A DNA stretch of 64,000 nt from Clostridiales bacterium (GCA_022793655.1 JAAWDG010000014.1:160636-224635), one strand, 5' to 3'; positions 1 through 9,861 are shown, counted from the first letter of the stretch. Numbers and translations: made by a program. Notes: generated by a model not told the origin, from the letters alone.

Positions 1-62
1 GTGCTTTCCTGCATTCTTACCCTGCATTAACGATAACAACGATTCAAAAAGGAGGTTTTGCA

Positions 63-2033
63 GTGGATCATTTTGAATTAGTGGCCCCGTATAAGCCCAT
101 GGGCGATCAGCCGCAGGCAATCGATGAGTTAGTCAAAGGACTGCATCGCGGCGATCGCGGACAAACGCTTTTGGGTGTAACCGGCTCGGGAAAAACCTTT
201 ACAATGGCCAATATTATTGCCAAGTTGAACCGGCCAACGCTGGTTTTGGCTCATAATAAGACATTGGCGGCTCAGCTTTGCAGTGAATTTCGTGAATTTT
301 TTCCGAACAATGCGGTGGAATACTTTGTCTCCTACTATGACTATTATCAGCCAGAGGCGTATATACCGGGCAAAGATATTTATATTGAAAAAGATTCCAG
401 CGTGAATGATGATATTGATAAACTTCGTCACAGTGCGACCAGCGCACTGTTTGAGCGTCGGGATGTGATTATTGTGGCGAGCGTTTCCTGCATTTATTCG
501 TTGGGTTCGCCCGAGGACTATCAGTCCATGACGGTGTCGGTGCGAAGGGGACAGCAGTTAGATCGAGAAACTTTTATGGAGCGGTTGATCAGCATTCAGT
601 ATGATCGCAACGATATTTCCTTTGAGCGCAATAAATTTAGAGTCAGGGGAGATACAGTCGAGGTATTTCCTGCCTCCAGCGACAACAAGGCAATACGCGT
701 TGAATTTTTCGGCGATGAAGTGGACCGCATTAGCGAAATCCAGGTGTTGACCGGTGAATTGTTAGGACAGCTTAATTACGCGGCTATTTTCCCGGCGACG
801 CATTATGCGGTATCACCCGAGAAAAAGGACGAGGCGCTCACTGAGATTTATGAAGAAATGGTTGAAAGAGCCGCCTTTTTTAAAAGCCAAAATAAACTCA
901 TTGAGGCGCAGCGTATTGAAGAGCGCACCAAGTATGATTTAGAGATGCTTTCAGAGGTTGGCTTCTGTTCAGGTGTCGAGAACTATTCGAGAGTGTTATC
1001 CCGCCGGCCGCCGGGTTCTACCCCATATACGCTGCTCGATTATTTTCCGGATGATTATATCATGTTTATTGACGAGAGTCATGTCACCCTGCCGCAGGTG
1101 CGGGGCATGAGCGGAGGGGACAGAGCACGTAAAACCAATTTGGTAGAATATGGCTTTCGCCTGCCTTCCGCTATGGATAACCGTCCCCTGTTTTTTGAAG
1201 AATTTGAGAAAAAAACCAATCAGGTGGTGTATGTAAGCGCAACGCCTGCCGCTTATGAAAAAGAGCATAGCACGCACATTGCAGAACAACTGATTCGTCC
1301 GACGGGCCTTCTTGATCCTGAAATTGATGTACGGCCCATCGAAGGACAGGTGGACGACGTCATGGGCGAGGTCAAAGCAAGGGCCGCAAAGGGAGAGCGG
1401 ACTCTGATTACCACCCTGACGACCAAGATGGCAGAGGATTTAACCGAATATTTTGAAACGAACGGCATTCATGTGAAATATATTCATCATAAAGTAGACA
1501 CGTTAGAGCGCATGGAAATCATCCGCGATCTGCGTCTTGGCGTTTTTGACTGTTTGGTGGGTATTAACCTGCTTCGCGAGGGGCTTGATATACCCGAGGT
1601 GTCTTTGGTGGCTATCTTAGATGCGGACAAAGAGGGCTTCTTGCGCAGCGAAACCTCTTTGATTCAAACAGTAGGGCGTGCCGCCCGTAATGCCAAGGGC
1701 AAGGTGATTATGTATGCCGATACAATCACAGCTTCAATGAATGCCGCGATTACCGAGACAAACCGCCGGCGCAAGGTGCAGATGGAATATAATGAAGCAC
1801 ATGGGATCAAACCGCAAACCATTGTCAAAGGAGTGCGTGATTTGATTGAAATCGGCGTGCCAGATCCTTCGGGCAAGGCGGAACTGAAAAAACGCAGACT
1901 TTCTAAGACCGAAAAAGAAAAGACGATTGAGCGTATGAAGCAGGAGATGAAAGAAGCCGCTCGTTTGTTAGAGTTTGAAAAAGCGGCGTTCTTGCGAGAT
2001 GAAATTAAGAGACTTGAAAAGGGGGATGGCTAA
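63..2033 (+). CDS. uvrB: UvrABC system protein B (excinuclease helicase subunit)
   Basis: UvrB is the damage-verifying helicase-like subunit of nucleotide excision repair; it is loaded by UvrA and recruits UvrC. The 656 aa length is normal for the family. Visible are Walker A GVTGSGKT (about residues 38-45), the beta-hairpin [10 protein letters not shown] that clamps DNA (about 96-105), the IDESH Walker B motif, the C-terminal helicase motifs, and a terminal UVR motif ([15 protein letters not shown]) that contacts UvrC. The GTG start is chosen because AAAGGAGG lies just upstream at about 48-55; the frame is open further upstream but has no other site. uvrA follows with no gap, so the two are translationally coupled. 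Bases 1-62 show nothing else I can call. Confidence 0.98.
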   Translation: MDHFELVAPYKPMGDQPQAIDELVKGLHRGDRGQTLLGVTGSGKTFTMANIIAKLNRPTLVLAHNKTLAAQLCSEFREFFPNNAVEYFVSYYDYYQPEAYIPGKDIYIEKDSSVNDDIDKLRHSATSALFERRDVIIVASVSCIYSLGSPEDYQSMTVSVRRGQQLDRETFMERLISIQYDRNDISFERNKFRVRGDTVEVFPASSDNKAIRVEFFGDEVDRISEIQVLTGELLGQLNYAAIFPATHYAVSPEKKDEALTEIYEEMVERAAFFKSQNKLIEAQRIEERTKYDLEMLSEVGFCSGVENYSRVLSRRPPGSTPYTLLDYFPDDYIMFIDESHVTLPQVRGMSGGDRARKTNLVEYGFRLPSAMDNRPLFFEEFEKKTNQVVYVSATPAAYEKEHSTHIAEQLIRPTGLLDPEIDVRPIEGQVDDVMGEVKARAAKGERTLITTLTTKMAEDLTEYFETNGIHVKYIHHKVDTLERMEIIRDLRLGVFDCLVGINLLREGLDIPEVSLVAILDADKEGFLRSETSLIQTVGRAARNAKGKVIMYADTITASMNAAITETNRRRKVQMEYNEAHGIKPQTIVKGVRDLIEIGVPDPSGKAELKKRRLSKTEKEKTIERMKQEMKEAARLLEFEKAAFLRDEIKRLEKGDG

Positions 2034-4895
2034 GTGGATAACTATTTAATTGTGAAAGGCGCAAGAGTACACAATCTTAAAAATGTTGATTTAAAAATAC
2101 CAAGGGACAAGCTGGTTGTTTTTACTGGCCTTTCGGGCAGCGGCAAATCATCGCTTGCCTTTGATACTATCTATGCAGAGGGGCACCGGCGGTTTGTGGA
2201 ATCGCTTTCCTCTTATGCCAGACAGTTTTTGGGACAGCTTGATAAGCCGGATATTGACAGCATAGACGGTCTTTCGCCCGCTATCTCCATTGACCAAAAA
2301 ACGACTTCCAAGAATCCGCGGTCAACGGTTGGCACAGTGACCGAGATTTATGATTATCTGCGGCTGCTCTTTGCCAGAGTCGGTGTGCCCCACTGCCCGG
2401 TTTGCGGAAAAGAGATCAGACAGCAGACAACCGAGCAGATTATTGAAAAAGTGCTGCTTCTTGCCGAAGGGACCAAGTTCATGGTGCTGGCTCCCGTGGT
2501 GCGGGAGAAAAAGGGCATGCATGAAAAAGTGCTGGCCGACGCGAAACGGAGCGGCTATGTCAGAGTGCGAATTGATGGCAGTCTGTATGATTTGGCAGAA
2601 GACATTGTGCTTGATAAAAACACCAAGCATACCATTGAAGTTGTGGTGGACCGATTGGTGATGAAAAAGGACATTCGGTCGAGGCTTGCCGATAGTATTG
2701 AAATGGCCCTGAAGCTTTCGGAGGGGAGCCTCTTGATTTCGGTCATTGATGGCGAGGAATTGTCTTTTTCACAGACCTACGCTTGTGAGGAGCATGATTT
2801 TTCGATTGGTGAACTTTCACCCCGTATGTTTTCGTTCAATGCGCCTTTGGGTGCCTGTGCCCATTGTGCGGGACTTGGCGAAATGAAAACGATTTCTTTT
2901 GATTTGGTTGTGCCGCATAAGGAACTTGCGTTGTCAAACGGCGCGATTCAGGTCAACGGATTTAAGACGATGGACGAACATTCGTGGAATGGACCTTTGT
3001 TTGCCGCAGTGGGCAAAAAATTTGGCTTTACTTTGAAAACGCCCATCAATAAGTTTTCAAAAAAAGCGTTAGAGGTCTTAAAATACGGCGATAAAGAAAA
3101 TCTATATGATATCGTGCGTTATTTTGACAATACCTCTCGCAGACAGCAGGTTACCTTTGACGGCATTTTGAACATGATGCAAAGCCGGTACCATCAAAAT
3201 CCCAATATGTATGAATATTATGAGCAATTTATGATCGACGAGCCTTGTCCTAAGTGCGGGGGCGGTCGGCTTAATGAAGCGGTGTTGGGCGTAACGGTGG
3301 GCGGAAAAAGTATTTTTGATGTATGTCGGCTCAGCGTGACGGACGCCCTGTCTTTTGTCGAACAACTCAATTTTACCGAGAGTGAGTGGACAATTGCGCG
3401 TGAAATTGTGAAAGAGATTAAAGCGCGTTTGGGATTTTTAGCAAGCGTGGGTCTTGAATATCTGACTCTTTCGAGAATGGCAGGCACTCTTTCGGGCGGC
3501 GAAGCACAGCGCATCAGACTGGCTACCCAGATTGGTTCGGCGCTGATGGGTGTATTGTATGTTTTGGATGAACCAAGCATCGGTTTACACCAGCGGGATA
3601 ATGACAAACTCATTGCTACTCTCAAAAAACTGCGCGATACTGGCAATTCGGTGATTGTGGTAGAGCATGATGAGCAAACCATGCTCGAGAGCGATTATAT
3701 TGTGGATATTGGGCCGGGTGCGGGCGTCCATGGGGGACAGGTGGTTGCCTGCGGCACGCCGGCCGAGGTAAAGAAAAATAAAAAATCCATTACCGGTGGC
3801 TATCTTTCAGGAAGGCTTAAAATTCCAGTGCCCGCACAAAGACGAGAGGGGAATGGAAAGTTCTTAGAGGTTATTGGCGCCAAAGAAAATAACTTAAAAA
3901 ATATAGATGTTCGCTTTCCATTGGGTCTGTTCGCCTGTGTTACAGGTGTATCGGGCAGCGGCAAGAGCAGTCTTGTTAACGGCATATTGTATAAAGCACT
4001 GGCGAAAGAGTTAAACCGAGCCAATGTATATCCAGGCCGGCATGAGACAATTTTGGGTATAGAACATTTGGATAAAGTGATTGCGATTGATCAAAGCCCG
4101 ATTGGTCGAACCCCTCGTTCCAATCCGGCCACTTATACCGGCTTGTTTGGCGATATTCGAGAGATTTTTGCACAGACCAAGGATGCCAAAATCAGGGGCT
4201 ATAAATCCAATCGTTTCTCTTTCAATGTGCGGGGCGGCCGCTGTGAACTGTGCGAAGGAGACGGAGTCAAGAAGATTGAAATGCACTTCTTGCCGGATGT
4301 TTATGTTACCTGTGACGCCTGTAAGGGTAAACGGTATAACAAGGACACGTTAGAGGTGAAATACAAAGGCAAAAATATTTTTGATGTCTTGGATATGACG
4401 GTTGACGAAGCGCTTGCGTTTTTTGACGCAGTGCCTAAAATTAAACGTCGTCTGCAAACCATACAGGATGTGGGTCTTGGTTATATTAAGGTGGGTCAAT
4501 CCTCTACCACCCTTTCGGGCGGTGAGGCCCAGCGGGTTAAGCTTGCCACCGAGCTTTCCAAAAGGAGCACCGGTAAAACGGTCTATATTTTAGACGAGCC
4601 AACCACCGGACTGCATGCAGAAGATGTGCGCAAACTGATTGAGGTACTGCAGCGCTTGGTAGACGCGGGAAATTCAGTCATTGTCATTGAACATAACTTA
4701 GATATGATTAAAACAGCCGACTACCTGATTGATTTGGGACCCGAGGGCGGCGACGGGGGCGGAACCTTGGTCGCTTGCGGTACGCCCGAACAGGTGGCCG
4801 AAAACAAAGCGTCTCATACAGGCCGTTTTTTGCAGTTCGCTTTGCATGATTATGACCATGCTTATCTGCAAATAAATGAAGCGAAAGAAGTTTAA
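2034..4895 (+). CDS. uvrA: UvrABC system protein A (excinuclease ATPase subunit)
   Basis: UvrA is the damage-recognition ATPase of nucleotide excision repair and forms the A2B2 search complex with UvrB. The 953 aa protein has two ABC ATPase modules: Walker [10 protein letters not shown] (about 32-40) and GVSGSGKSS in the second half, each with an LSGGEAQR signature. It carries zinc-binding cysteine pairs (CPVCGKE in the first half, CELCEGDG and CDACKGKR in the second). The GTG start sits directly after the uvrB stop codon, inside the UVR coding end, with GGGGATGG as ribosome binding site. The stop codon lies inside the terminator hairpin. Confidence 0.98.
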   Translation: MDNYLIVKGARVHNLKNVDLKIPRDKLVVFTGLSGSGKSSLAFDTIYAEGHRRFVESLSSYARQFLGQLDKPDIDSIDGLSPAISIDQKTTSKNPRSTVGTVTEIYDYLRLLFARVGVPHCPVCGKEIRQQTTEQIIEKVLLLAEGTKFMVLAPVVREKKGMHEKVLADAKRSGYVRVRIDGSLYDLAEDIVLDKNTKHTIEVVVDRLVMKKDIRSRLADSIEMALKLSEGSLLISVIDGEELSFSQTYACEEHDFSIGELSPRMFSFNAPLGACAHCAGLGEMKTISFDLVVPHKELALSNGAIQVNGFKTMDEHSWNGPLFAAVGKKFGFTLKTPINKFSKKALEVLKYGDKENLYDIVRYFDNTSRRQQVTFDGILNMMQSRYHQNPNMYEYYEQFMIDEPCPKCGGGRLNEAVLGVTVGGKSIFDVCRLSVTDALSFVEQLNFTESEWTIAREIVKEIKARLGFLASVGLEYLTLSRMAGTLSGGEAQRIRLATQIGSALMGVLYVLDEPSIGLHQRDNDKLIATLKKLRDTGNSVIVVEHDEQTMLESDYIVDIGPGAGVHGGQVVACGTPAEVKKNKKSITGGYLSGRLKIPVPAQRREGNGKFLEVIGAKENNLKNIDVRFPLGLFACVTGVSGSGKSSLVNGILYKALAKELNRANVYPGRHETILGIEHLDKVIAIDQSPIGRTPRSNPATYTGLFGDIREIFAQTKDAKIRGYKSNRFSFNVRGGRCELCEGDGVKKIEMHFLPDVYVTCDACKGKRYNKDTLEVKYKGKNIFDVLDMTVDEALAFFDAVPKIKRRLQTIQDVGLGYIKVGQSSTTLSGGEAQRVKLATELSKRSTGKTVYILDEPTTGLHAEDVRKLIEVLQRLVDAGNSVIVIEHNLDMIKTADYLIDLGPEGGDGGGTLVACGTPEQVAENKASHTGRFLQFALHDYDHAYLQINEAKEV

Positions 4896-4914
4896 CGACT
4901 CTTTCGCTTTGTTT
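4881..4914 (+). terminator. Intrinsic terminator of uvrBA
   Basis: GCGAAAGA (4881-4888) pairs with TCTTTCGC (4900-4907) and is followed by a T-rich run. The left arm is the last codons of uvrA, so the stop codon sits in the loop. The remaining bases up to the next terminator (4915-5004) show nothing recognisable. Confidence 0.75.
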
Positions 4915-5004
4915 TCGATGCATAAATCGTATTGTTTTGGGGAATCATGAGGGGAAGGGCCTTTTCGCTTTGGTTTGTAAATCTATGATTTTTATGGACA
5001 TAAA

Positions 5005-5049
5005 CATATAAAACAAAGAAACAGCCCCTTGTTCAACCAAGGAGCTGTT
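5005..5049 (-). terminator. Intrinsic terminator of spoVG
   Basis: AACAGCCCCTTG (5020-5031) pairs with CAAGGAGCTGTT (5038-5049) with one mismatch and a 6-nt loop. On the minus strand it is followed by a T-rich tract (5005-5019), placing it 20 bases after the spoVG stop. The plus side also has T-rich sequence, so it may act both ways. Confidence 0.75.
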
Positions 5050-5069
5050 CTTGCTTTTATTTTGTTACA

Positions 5070-5351
5070 TTAATTTTCTGTTTGCGCAGCGCTCTCAATC
5101 GCCTTAAAGTATTCATCAATCACGCTTTTTTCGAGAATTTCACGGAATTCTGCCGTAATAGGATGCACGATGTCACGGTAAGAACCATCGGCATTTTTTC
5201 TTGAAGGCATAACAATGAAATATTTTTCTTTGGCATAAATCACTTTAATATCGTGCAGTGCGAGTGCGTCGTCAAATGTGACGGATACAACGGCTTTCAT
5301 CGGACCGTCGTCGTCAAATGTTTTTCTGATTTTGATGTCTGTAATTTGCAT
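5070..5351 (-). CDS. spoVG: Septation/sporulation regulator SpoVG
   Basis: SpoVG is a small nucleic-acid-binding regulator found across Firmicutes, including non-sporulating ones; it affects septation, capsule and stress genes. The 93 aa product has the family start MQITDIKIRK and the conserved core KYFIVMPSRKN followed by DIVHPI. The ATG is preceded by GGAGGG on the minus strand. It stands alone between uvrA and murC, divergent from murC, with its own terminator. A possible promoter on the minus strand near 5400-5435 (TATACT with a TTGAAT 19 bases upstream) is weak. Presence of spoVG alone does not prove that the host sporulates. Confidence 0.96.
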   Translation of the reverse strand: MQITDIKIRKTFDDDGPMKAVVSVTFDDALALHDIKVIYAKEKYFIVMPSRKNADGSYRDIVHPITAEFREILEKSVIDEYFKAIESAAQTEN

Positions 5352-5469
5352 TTTGGCCCTCCAAATGTAATTTGACAGGAAAAACAGTCCCTGTATCTTA
5401 CTGTAGTTAGTATAATTGAGGAATGTGGAAAATATTCAAATGACACACATCGTTTTTATAAATTATCTA

Positions 5470-5498
5470 TTTACAATCTGTGAAATAGTGAATATAAT
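5470..5498 (+). promoter_or_regulatory. Predicted sigma-A promoter of murC operon
   Basis: TTTACA (5470-5475), 17-nt spacer, TATAAT (5493-5498). It lies 33 bases before the murC start. Confidence 0.75.
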
Positions 5499-5530
5499 AA
5501 AAGATAAAGAGAATCCAAGCGAGGCAAATT

Positions 5531-6898
5531 ATGGAACGAACCGAGTTATTCAACCAATTAAAAAATGCTGAGAATTTATATTTTATCGGTATTGGCGGTG
5601 TCAGTATGTCGAGCGCGGCGATGTTTGCGAAAGAGCGCGGCTATCATGTGGCCGGATCCGACAAAGCAGCATCGTCTATAACCGAAAAATTAAAAAATGA
5701 AGGGGTTTCTGTGTTTATTCCGCATCAGGCTGATAATGTGGCCGGCGCGGATATGGTCGTTTATACAGCGGCGGTGAATATGGAAAACCCGGAAATGCGC
5801 TATGCCAGAGATCATGATATTCCGCTGGTGACCAGAGCCGAGTTTTTGGGGTTCATTATGTCGTTTTATCCCAATCGTATCGGCGTTTCAGGCACGCATG
5901 GCAAAAGCACAACGACGTCGATGATTTCACATATCTTTTTATCTGCGTCGCTCAACCCGACCATTGCGCTTGGGGCGGAACTGGCCCGCATCGGCGGCAC
6001 CTATCATATTGGCCGCGGCGATGATTTTATTTATGAATCATGTGAGTATAAAGATTCATTTTTATCCTTTGACCCGAGCATAGCCCTTATATTGAACATA
6101 GATCATGACCATGTTGATTACTTTTTTACCATGGAACAAATGGAAAGAAGTTTCAAAAAATCCATTAAAAACGCGCACACCGTGATTGCAAACGGAGCGG
6201 ATGAACGGGTAGAACGAACCGTTGCCGACTTTGGCGGAAAAGTGATTCGCTTTGGTATGGAGGCGTCTTTTGACTTTCATCCCGAAGGGCTTTCTTATCA
6301 GCATGGCTGTGCCTCTTTTATCATCACTGCGTTTGGTAAACCTCTTTGTTCTGTATCGTTAGCGGTGCCGGGCGAACATAATATTTTAAATGCGTTGGCG
6401 GCCGCTGCCGCTGCCTATGAATGCGGTGTTGACTCTGCTTTAATTGCCGCGGGGTTAGAAAGTTTTACCGGCGCGAAGAGGCGCTTTGAAAAAAAGGGGC
6501 GTATTCATGGTGTGGATGTGTATGACGATTATGCGCATCACCCAACCGAGATTAAAGCAACCCTTGCAGGCGTCACAAAATTAGGCTATCATAAAATATT
6601 CTGTATTTTTCAACCCCATACGTATACACGAACAGCCGAGTTGTTCAGTGAATTTGTACAGTCCTTTGCCGGGGCCGATCAAACTATTTTTGCCGATATT
6701 TATTCGGCCAGAGAGGTCAATACCTCAGGAATCACCAGCGCTGATTTGGCCGAGGCTGTGCCAGAGGCGGTGTATTTTGATTCTTTTGAGAAAATTGTGC
6801 ACTATTTGCGGGAAAATGCTGGTGCAGGCGATTTGGTGCTGACAATGGGCGCCGGGGATGTCTATAAAATCGGCGAAATGCTGCTCCAGGAAGAGTAA
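5531..6898 (+). CDS. murC: UDP-N-acetylmuramate--L-alanine ligase
   Basis: MurC is the cytoplasmic ATP-dependent ligase that adds L-alanine to UDP-MurNAc, the first amino-acid step of the peptidoglycan stem peptide. The 455 aa protein has the N-terminal GIGGVSMS nucleotide fold (about 20-27), the Mur ligase ATP loop GTHGKSTT (about 121-128), YDDYAHHPTEIKAT in the C-terminal half, and the usual three-domain length. ATG start follows GAGGC. It has its own promoter, and the methyltransferase and hslO genes follow in the same direction with short gaps, which suggests one transcript. Confidence 0.97.
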   Translation: MERTELFNQLKNAENLYFIGIGGVSMSSAAMFAKERGYHVAGSDKAASSITEKLKNEGVSVFIPHQADNVAGADMVVYTAAVNMENPEMRYARDHDIPLVTRAEFLGFIMSFYPNRIGVSGTHGKSTTTSMISHIFLSASLNPTIALGAELARIGGTYHIGRGDDFIYESCEYKDSFLSFDPSIALILNIDHDHVDYFFTMEQMERSFKKSIKNAHTVIANGADERVERTVADFGGKVIRFGMEASFDFHPEGLSYQHGCASFIITAFGKPLCSVSLAVPGEHNILNALAAAAAAYECGVDSALIAAGLESFTGAKRRFEKKGRIHGVDVYDDYAHHPTEIKATLAGVTKLGYHKIFCIFQPHTYTRTAELFSEFVQSFAGADQTIFADIYSAREVNTSGITSADLAEAVPEAVYFDSFEKIVHYLRENAGAGDLVLTMGAGDVYKIGEMLLQEE

Positions 6899-6933
6899 AT
6901 GATGGATAAAAGCGAAAAAAGGATGCGGAAAAC

Positions 6934-7686
6934 ATGATAGAACAGGCTTATAGCGCGATTGCAAGGGGATATGATCGATTTAACGAAGAAATTGATTATG
7001 ATGCCTGGGCCGCCTTTTGTGCGGCTTATTTTCCAAAAGAGGGACTGATTTTAGATTTAGCTTGTGGTACAGGCAGTATGAGCTTAGCTTTGGCACGTCG
7101 TGGTTATGAAGTGATCGCGGCCGATCTTTCCTGCGATATGCTGGCCATCGCGCAGGAAAAGGCGGCCGCTGCCGGCTATTCCATTCTCTTTTTGAATCAG
7201 GATATGACCAAATTGGATTTGTATGGCACCGTGGATGGCGCTGTGTGCTGTTTAGATAGCATCAACTATTTGCTTGATGAAAAAGATCTTTTGGCTTGCC
7301 TAAAAGGGGTGTCTTCCTTTTTGAATCCGGGTGGCGCGTTTGTGTTTGATGTCAATACGCCATGGAAATTTGAGCATGTTTATGGGGACAAGCACTATGT
7401 GTTAGAAGAACCGGATATGTTAATCGCTTGGCAGAATCAGTTTGATGAGAAAAGCGGCCTATGCGATTTTATGTTAGATGTGTTTTTAGAAGAAAAAAAC
7501 GGGCTCTATCGCCGTCAAAGTGAAATGCATCAAGAGAGGTGCTATCCGTCGGCTGTGTTGTGCCAAGCGGCAAAAAAGGCCGGCTTGGTTGTTGAGGGGA
7601 TTTATTCTGATTTTTCAGGCACGGCCTATACCGAGGCGGACGAGCGATGGTATTTTGTACTGCGCAAAAAAGATACAGACGCGTAA
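6934..7686 (+). CDS. Class I SAM-dependent methyltransferase, substrate unknown
   Basis: The protein (250 aa) has a Rossmann-type SAM-binding fold: motif I LDLACGTGSMS (about 45-55), the acidic end of beta-2 (AADLSCDML), and a motif IV-like CCLDSINYL stretch typical of the Methyltransf_25/UbiE-like group. Nothing in the sequence identifies the methyl acceptor. It lies 35 bases after murC and 12 bases before hslO, so co-transcription is likely. Members of this group occur beside murC/hslO in other clostridia as far as I recall, but I cannot verify this here. Function beyond methyl transfer is not assigned. Confidence 0.88.
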   Translation: MIEQAYSAIARGYDRFNEEIDYDAWAAFCAAYFPKEGLILDLACGTGSMSLALARRGYEVIAADLSCDMLAIAQEKAAAAGYSILFLNQDMTKLDLYGTVDGAVCCLDSINYLLDEKDLLACLKGVSSFLNPGGAFVFDVNTPWKFEHVYGDKHYVLEEPDMLIAWQNQFDEKSGLCDFMLDVFLEEKNGLYRRQSEMHQERCYPSAVLCQAAKKAGLVVEGIYSDFSGTAYTEADERWYFVLRKKDTDA

Positions 7687-7698
7687 AGGAAAGGAATT

Positions 7699-8610
7699 AT
7701 GATGGGAAAAGTACTAAGATGTATGTCTAAAGACGGCAGCGCAAGACTGTTAATTGCTAATACGACCGATGTCGTTAATGAGGCTTATAAACTGCACCAT
7801 ACAGCACCAACCGCGACCGCGGCGCTTGGCCGGGTGTTGACCGGCGCTTCGCTCATGGGGTGCATGTTAAAGGATAAAGGCAATACGCTGACGCTGAATT
7901 TTAAGGGAGAGGGAATTGCCGGCGGTGTGATGGCAGTTTCAGATTATATGGGCAATGTCAAAGGGTTTATTGGCAATCCCGCGGCGGATTTGCCTAATAA
8001 GCCGAATGGAAAATTAGATGTTTCCGGCATTGTGGGTTCCGGCCGTCTGTCGGTGATGAAGGATTTAGGTCTCAAAGAACCCTATGTGGGCATCACGCCG
8101 ATTGTCAGCGGCGAAATTGCAGAAGATATCACCCAATATTTTGCCGAGAGCGAGCAAGTGCCCACGGTATGCGCGTTAGGCGTGCTGGTGGATACCGATT
8201 ATAGCGTAAAAGCGGCTGGCGGCGTTATGATTCAGCTTTTGCCTTTTGCAGAAGAAACAATTATCGATCAAATTGAAAAGAATATACCCGCTTTTGCCGA
8301 GGTTTCTCGTCTTTTTGCGGCGGGTCTTAGCAATAAAGAGATCGCGAATATCGCGTTTTCTAATATTCCTTTTGACATTTTTGATCAGTATGACATATCA
8401 TATCAGTGTGATTGTTCTAAGGAGCGTATGGAAAAGAATTTGATTACGCTAGGCAAAAAGACCCTCATGGGTATCATCAGGGAACAGCATAAAATAGAGG
8501 CTTGCTGTCATTTTTGCAATCAAAAATATCGCTTTGATGTAGATGATTTGGTGCGGTGGGCGAAGGCCGGCGCGTTTGCCAAAGAAGAGGCTGCAAAAAA
8601 TGAATCATAA
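7699..8610 (+). CDS. hslO: Redox-regulated chaperone Hsp33
   Basis: Hsp33 is a cytoplasmic holdase activated by oxidation, when four cysteines release zinc and form disulfides. The 303 aa length is typical. The redox switch is present at the C-terminus: CDC (about 235-237) and CHFC (about 267-270), spaced as in active Hsp33. N-terminal HTAPTATAALGRVLTGA matches the family. AAAGGAA precedes tandem ATGs at 7699 and 7702; the first is used here. It is the last gene before the tRNA operon promoter, and no clear terminator separates them. Confidence 0.96.
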   Translation: MMGKVLRCMSKDGSARLLIANTTDVVNEAYKLHHTAPTATAALGRVLTGASLMGCMLKDKGNTLTLNFKGEGIAGGVMAVSDYMGNVKGFIGNPAADLPNKPNGKLDVSGIVGSGRLSVMKDLGLKEPYVGITPIVSGEIAEDITQYFAESEQVPTVCALGVLVDTDYSVKAAGGVMIQLLPFAEETIIDQIEKNIPAFAEVSRLFAAGLSNKEIANIAFSNIPFDIFDQYDISYQCDCSKERMEKNLITLGKKTLMGIIREQHKIEACCHFCNQKYRFDVDDLVRWAKAGAFAKEEAAKNES

Positions 8611-8628
8611 AAAATATAATAAAAAGTG

Positions 8629-8657
8629 TTGACAAATAAAAAACACTATGATATAAT
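8629..8657 (+). promoter_or_regulatory. Consensus promoter of the tRNA/5S operon
   Basis: TTGACA (8629-8634), 17-nt spacer, TATAAT (8652-8657): a perfect sigma-A promoter 33 bases before tRNA-Val. Confidence 0.9.
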
Positions 8658-8690
8658 ACAAACCGTCGTGGGCGATAGCCCATGATAAAC

Positions 8691-8766
8691 GGGAGCATAG
8701 CTCAGTTGGGAGAGCATCTGCCTTACAAGCAGAGGGTCATAGGTTCGAGCCCTATTGTTCCCACCA
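8691..8766 (+). tRNA. tRNA-Val (anticodon TAC)
   Basis: 76 nt with encoded CCA. Acceptor GGGAGCA pairs with TGTTCCC; the anticodon loop CTTACAA gives TAC. T-arm GGTTCGAGCC is intact. Confidence 0.96.
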
Positions 8767-8772
8767 ATTTTT

Positions 8773-8849
8773 GGCCCGGTAGTTCAGTTGGTTAGAACGC
8801 TAGCCTGTCACGCTAGAGGTCGTGAGTTCGAGTCTCATCCGGGTCGCCA
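8773..8849 (+). tRNA. tRNA-Asp (anticodon GTC)
   Basis: 77 nt with encoded CCA. Acceptor GGCCCGG pairs with CCGGGTC (one G-U); anticodon loop CTGTCAC gives GTC. Confidence 0.96.
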
Positions 8850-8879
8850 TTGTGGTATTCACTTGACTGCCACAACTTT

Positions 8880-8955
8880 GCCTCTGTAGCTCAGTTGGTA
8901 GAGCAGTGGACTGAAAATCCACGTGTCGTTGGTTCGATTCCGACCGGAGGCACCA
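8880..8955 (+). tRNA. tRNA-Phe (anticodon GAA)
   Basis: 76 nt with encoded CCA. Acceptor GCCTCTG pairs with CGGAGGC; anticodon loop CTGAAAA gives GAA. Confidence 0.96.
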
Positions 8956-8956
8956 T

Positions 8957-9072
8957 GTTGGTGCTAATTACGCAGAGGGTACACCTGTTCCCATTTCGAA
9001 CACAGAAGTTAAGCTCTGCAGTGGTGACAATACTTGGCTGGCGACGGCCCGGGAAGATAGCTCGGTGCCAAC
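8957..9072 (+). rRNA. rrf: 5S ribosomal RNA, isolated copy among tRNA genes
   Basis: About 116 nt. The conserved loop B/C region CCCATTTCGAACACAGAAG (near 8991-9009) and TTAAGCTCTG are diagnostic of bacterial 5S. The ends GTTGGTGCT (8957-8965) and GGTGCCAAC (9064-9072) form helix I. No 16S or 23S gene is in this window; the gene sits between tRNA-Phe and tRNA-Gly and shares their promoter. Confidence 0.93.
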
Positions 9073-9079
9073 TTAAGAT

Positions 9080-9155
9080 GCGGATTTAGCTCATTTGGTA
9101 GAGCGCGACCTTGCCAAGGTCGAGGTGGCGGGTTCGAGCCCCGTAATCCGCTCCA
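9080..9155 (+). tRNA. tRNA-Gly (anticodon GCC)
   Basis: 76 nt with encoded CCA. Acceptor GCGGATT pairs with AATCCGC; anticodon loop TTGCCAA gives GCC. Confidence 0.96.
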
Positions 9156-9159
9156 AAGG

Positions 9160-9195
9160 ATGGGCAAACTATAAGAAGTATTATAGTTTGCCCAT
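9160..9195 (+). other. Long hairpin between tRNA-Gly and tRNA-Cys
   Basis: ATGGGCAAACTATAA (9160-9174) pairs with TTATAGTTTGCCCAT (9181-9195), a perfect 15-bp stem with a 6-nt loop. The following T content is weak, so it may be a processing site or a leaky terminator rather than a full stop. Confidence 0.7.
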
Positions 9196-9206
9196 TTGTA
9201 ATAATT

Positions 9207-9280
9207 GGCGACATAGCCAAGTGGTAAGGCACGAGTCTGCAAAACTCTGATCCCCGGTTCAAATCCGGGTGTCGCCTCCA
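9207..9280 (+). tRNA. tRNA-Cys (anticodon GCA)
   Basis: 74 nt with encoded CCA. Acceptor GGCGACA pairs with TGTCGCC; loop CTGCAAA gives GCA. Confidence 0.96.
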
Positions 9281-9322
9281 AAACAAAAATCCGTTCTTGT
9301 AAAAGAACGGATTTTTGTTTTG
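9280..9322 (+). terminator. Terminator of the tRNA/5S operon
   Basis: AAAACAAAAATCCGTTCTT pairs fully with AAGAACGGATTTTTGTTTT around a 4-nt loop, ending in a T-rich run. Confidence 0.85.
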
Positions 9323-9356
9323 CATAAATAGTTGTATATGATCAGTAATAAAAATA

Positions 9357-9385
9357 TTGACATTTATCAGTTATGTAGACATAAT
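9357..9385 (+). promoter_or_regulatory. Predicted promoter of the small zinc-ribbon gene
   Basis: TTGACA (9357-9362), 17-nt spacer, CATAAT (9380-9385), 46 bases before the start codon at 9432. Confidence 0.7.
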
Positions 9386-9431
9386 ATGTTTATGTCGAGT
9401 GGGCGTACATATAGAAAAGAGAGGTAATATA

Positions 9432-9719
9432 ATGGCGTTTCATGTAAAATGTCCGAAATGTGGTGGTGTAAAAGTCCAGTTGTCAAATGAATCGAGCAAA
9501 CACGGCTGTTTGTATTTAATTCTTTTTGGTTTGTGGTACTTTTTGTGGCTGCTCTGCAAATGGATAATTGGCTTGATGCTTTTTATTTGCTATGATTGGT
9601 GGATGTGTATTGTGCATGTAGCGGTCGGAAAAGGACATGTATGGCAAGCGAAAAGATGGTTTTCAAATCGCAGAAGAATCTATTACTGCCATGATTGCGG
9701 AACTAATTTCAGGGCATAA
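9432..9719 (+). CDS. Small zinc-ribbon membrane protein, function unknown
   Basis: I do not recognise a named family. The 95 aa product starts MAFHVKCPKCGG and ends with CHDCGTNF: two CxxC pairs, one at each end, able to form a zinc ribbon. Between them, residues about 25-55 are very hydrophobic and tryptophan-rich (two likely membrane segments), and the C-terminal third is basic. The ATG at 9432 is preferred over an in-frame ATG at 9357 because that one lies in the -35 box, while GAGAGG precedes 9432. It is monocistronic, between the tRNA terminator and a convergent Cys-rich gene. A weak hairpin at about 9768-9800 may end it. Confidence 0.65.
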   Translation: MAFHVKCPKCGGVKVQLSNESSKHGCLYLILFGLWYFLWLLCKWIIGLMLFICYDWWMCIVHVAVGKGHVWQAKRWFSNRRRIYYCHDCGTNFRA

Positions 9720-9815
9720 ATACAAGGTTATGCCCTGATTGAGAAATAATATGATGAATATGTAAGACTAAAAAAGTCCCCACAAAAGCGGAGGCTTTTA
9801 AACTACCTATGTATG

Positions 9816-9842
9816 AAGAAAGCGGCCCAAGGCCGCTTTCTT
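9816..9842. terminator. GC-rich hairpin between convergent small genes
   Basis: GAAAGCGGCC (9818-9827) pairs with GGCCGCTTTC (9831-9840), with AA/TT extension and a CAA loop. The T-run is better on the plus side; it can serve both the zinc-ribbon gene and the convergent Cys-rich gene. Confidence 0.65.
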
Positions 9843-9861
9843 TGTTGCAAGCTCAGTCGAA

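Noticed and set aside
1-62. Tail of an upstream gene
   Set aside because: A TAA at 28-30 could end a frame, but too few codons are present to support any call.
5070-5351. Evidence for sporulation from spoVG
   Set aside because: spoVG is widespread in non-sporulating Firmicutes; no other sporulation gene is certain in the window.
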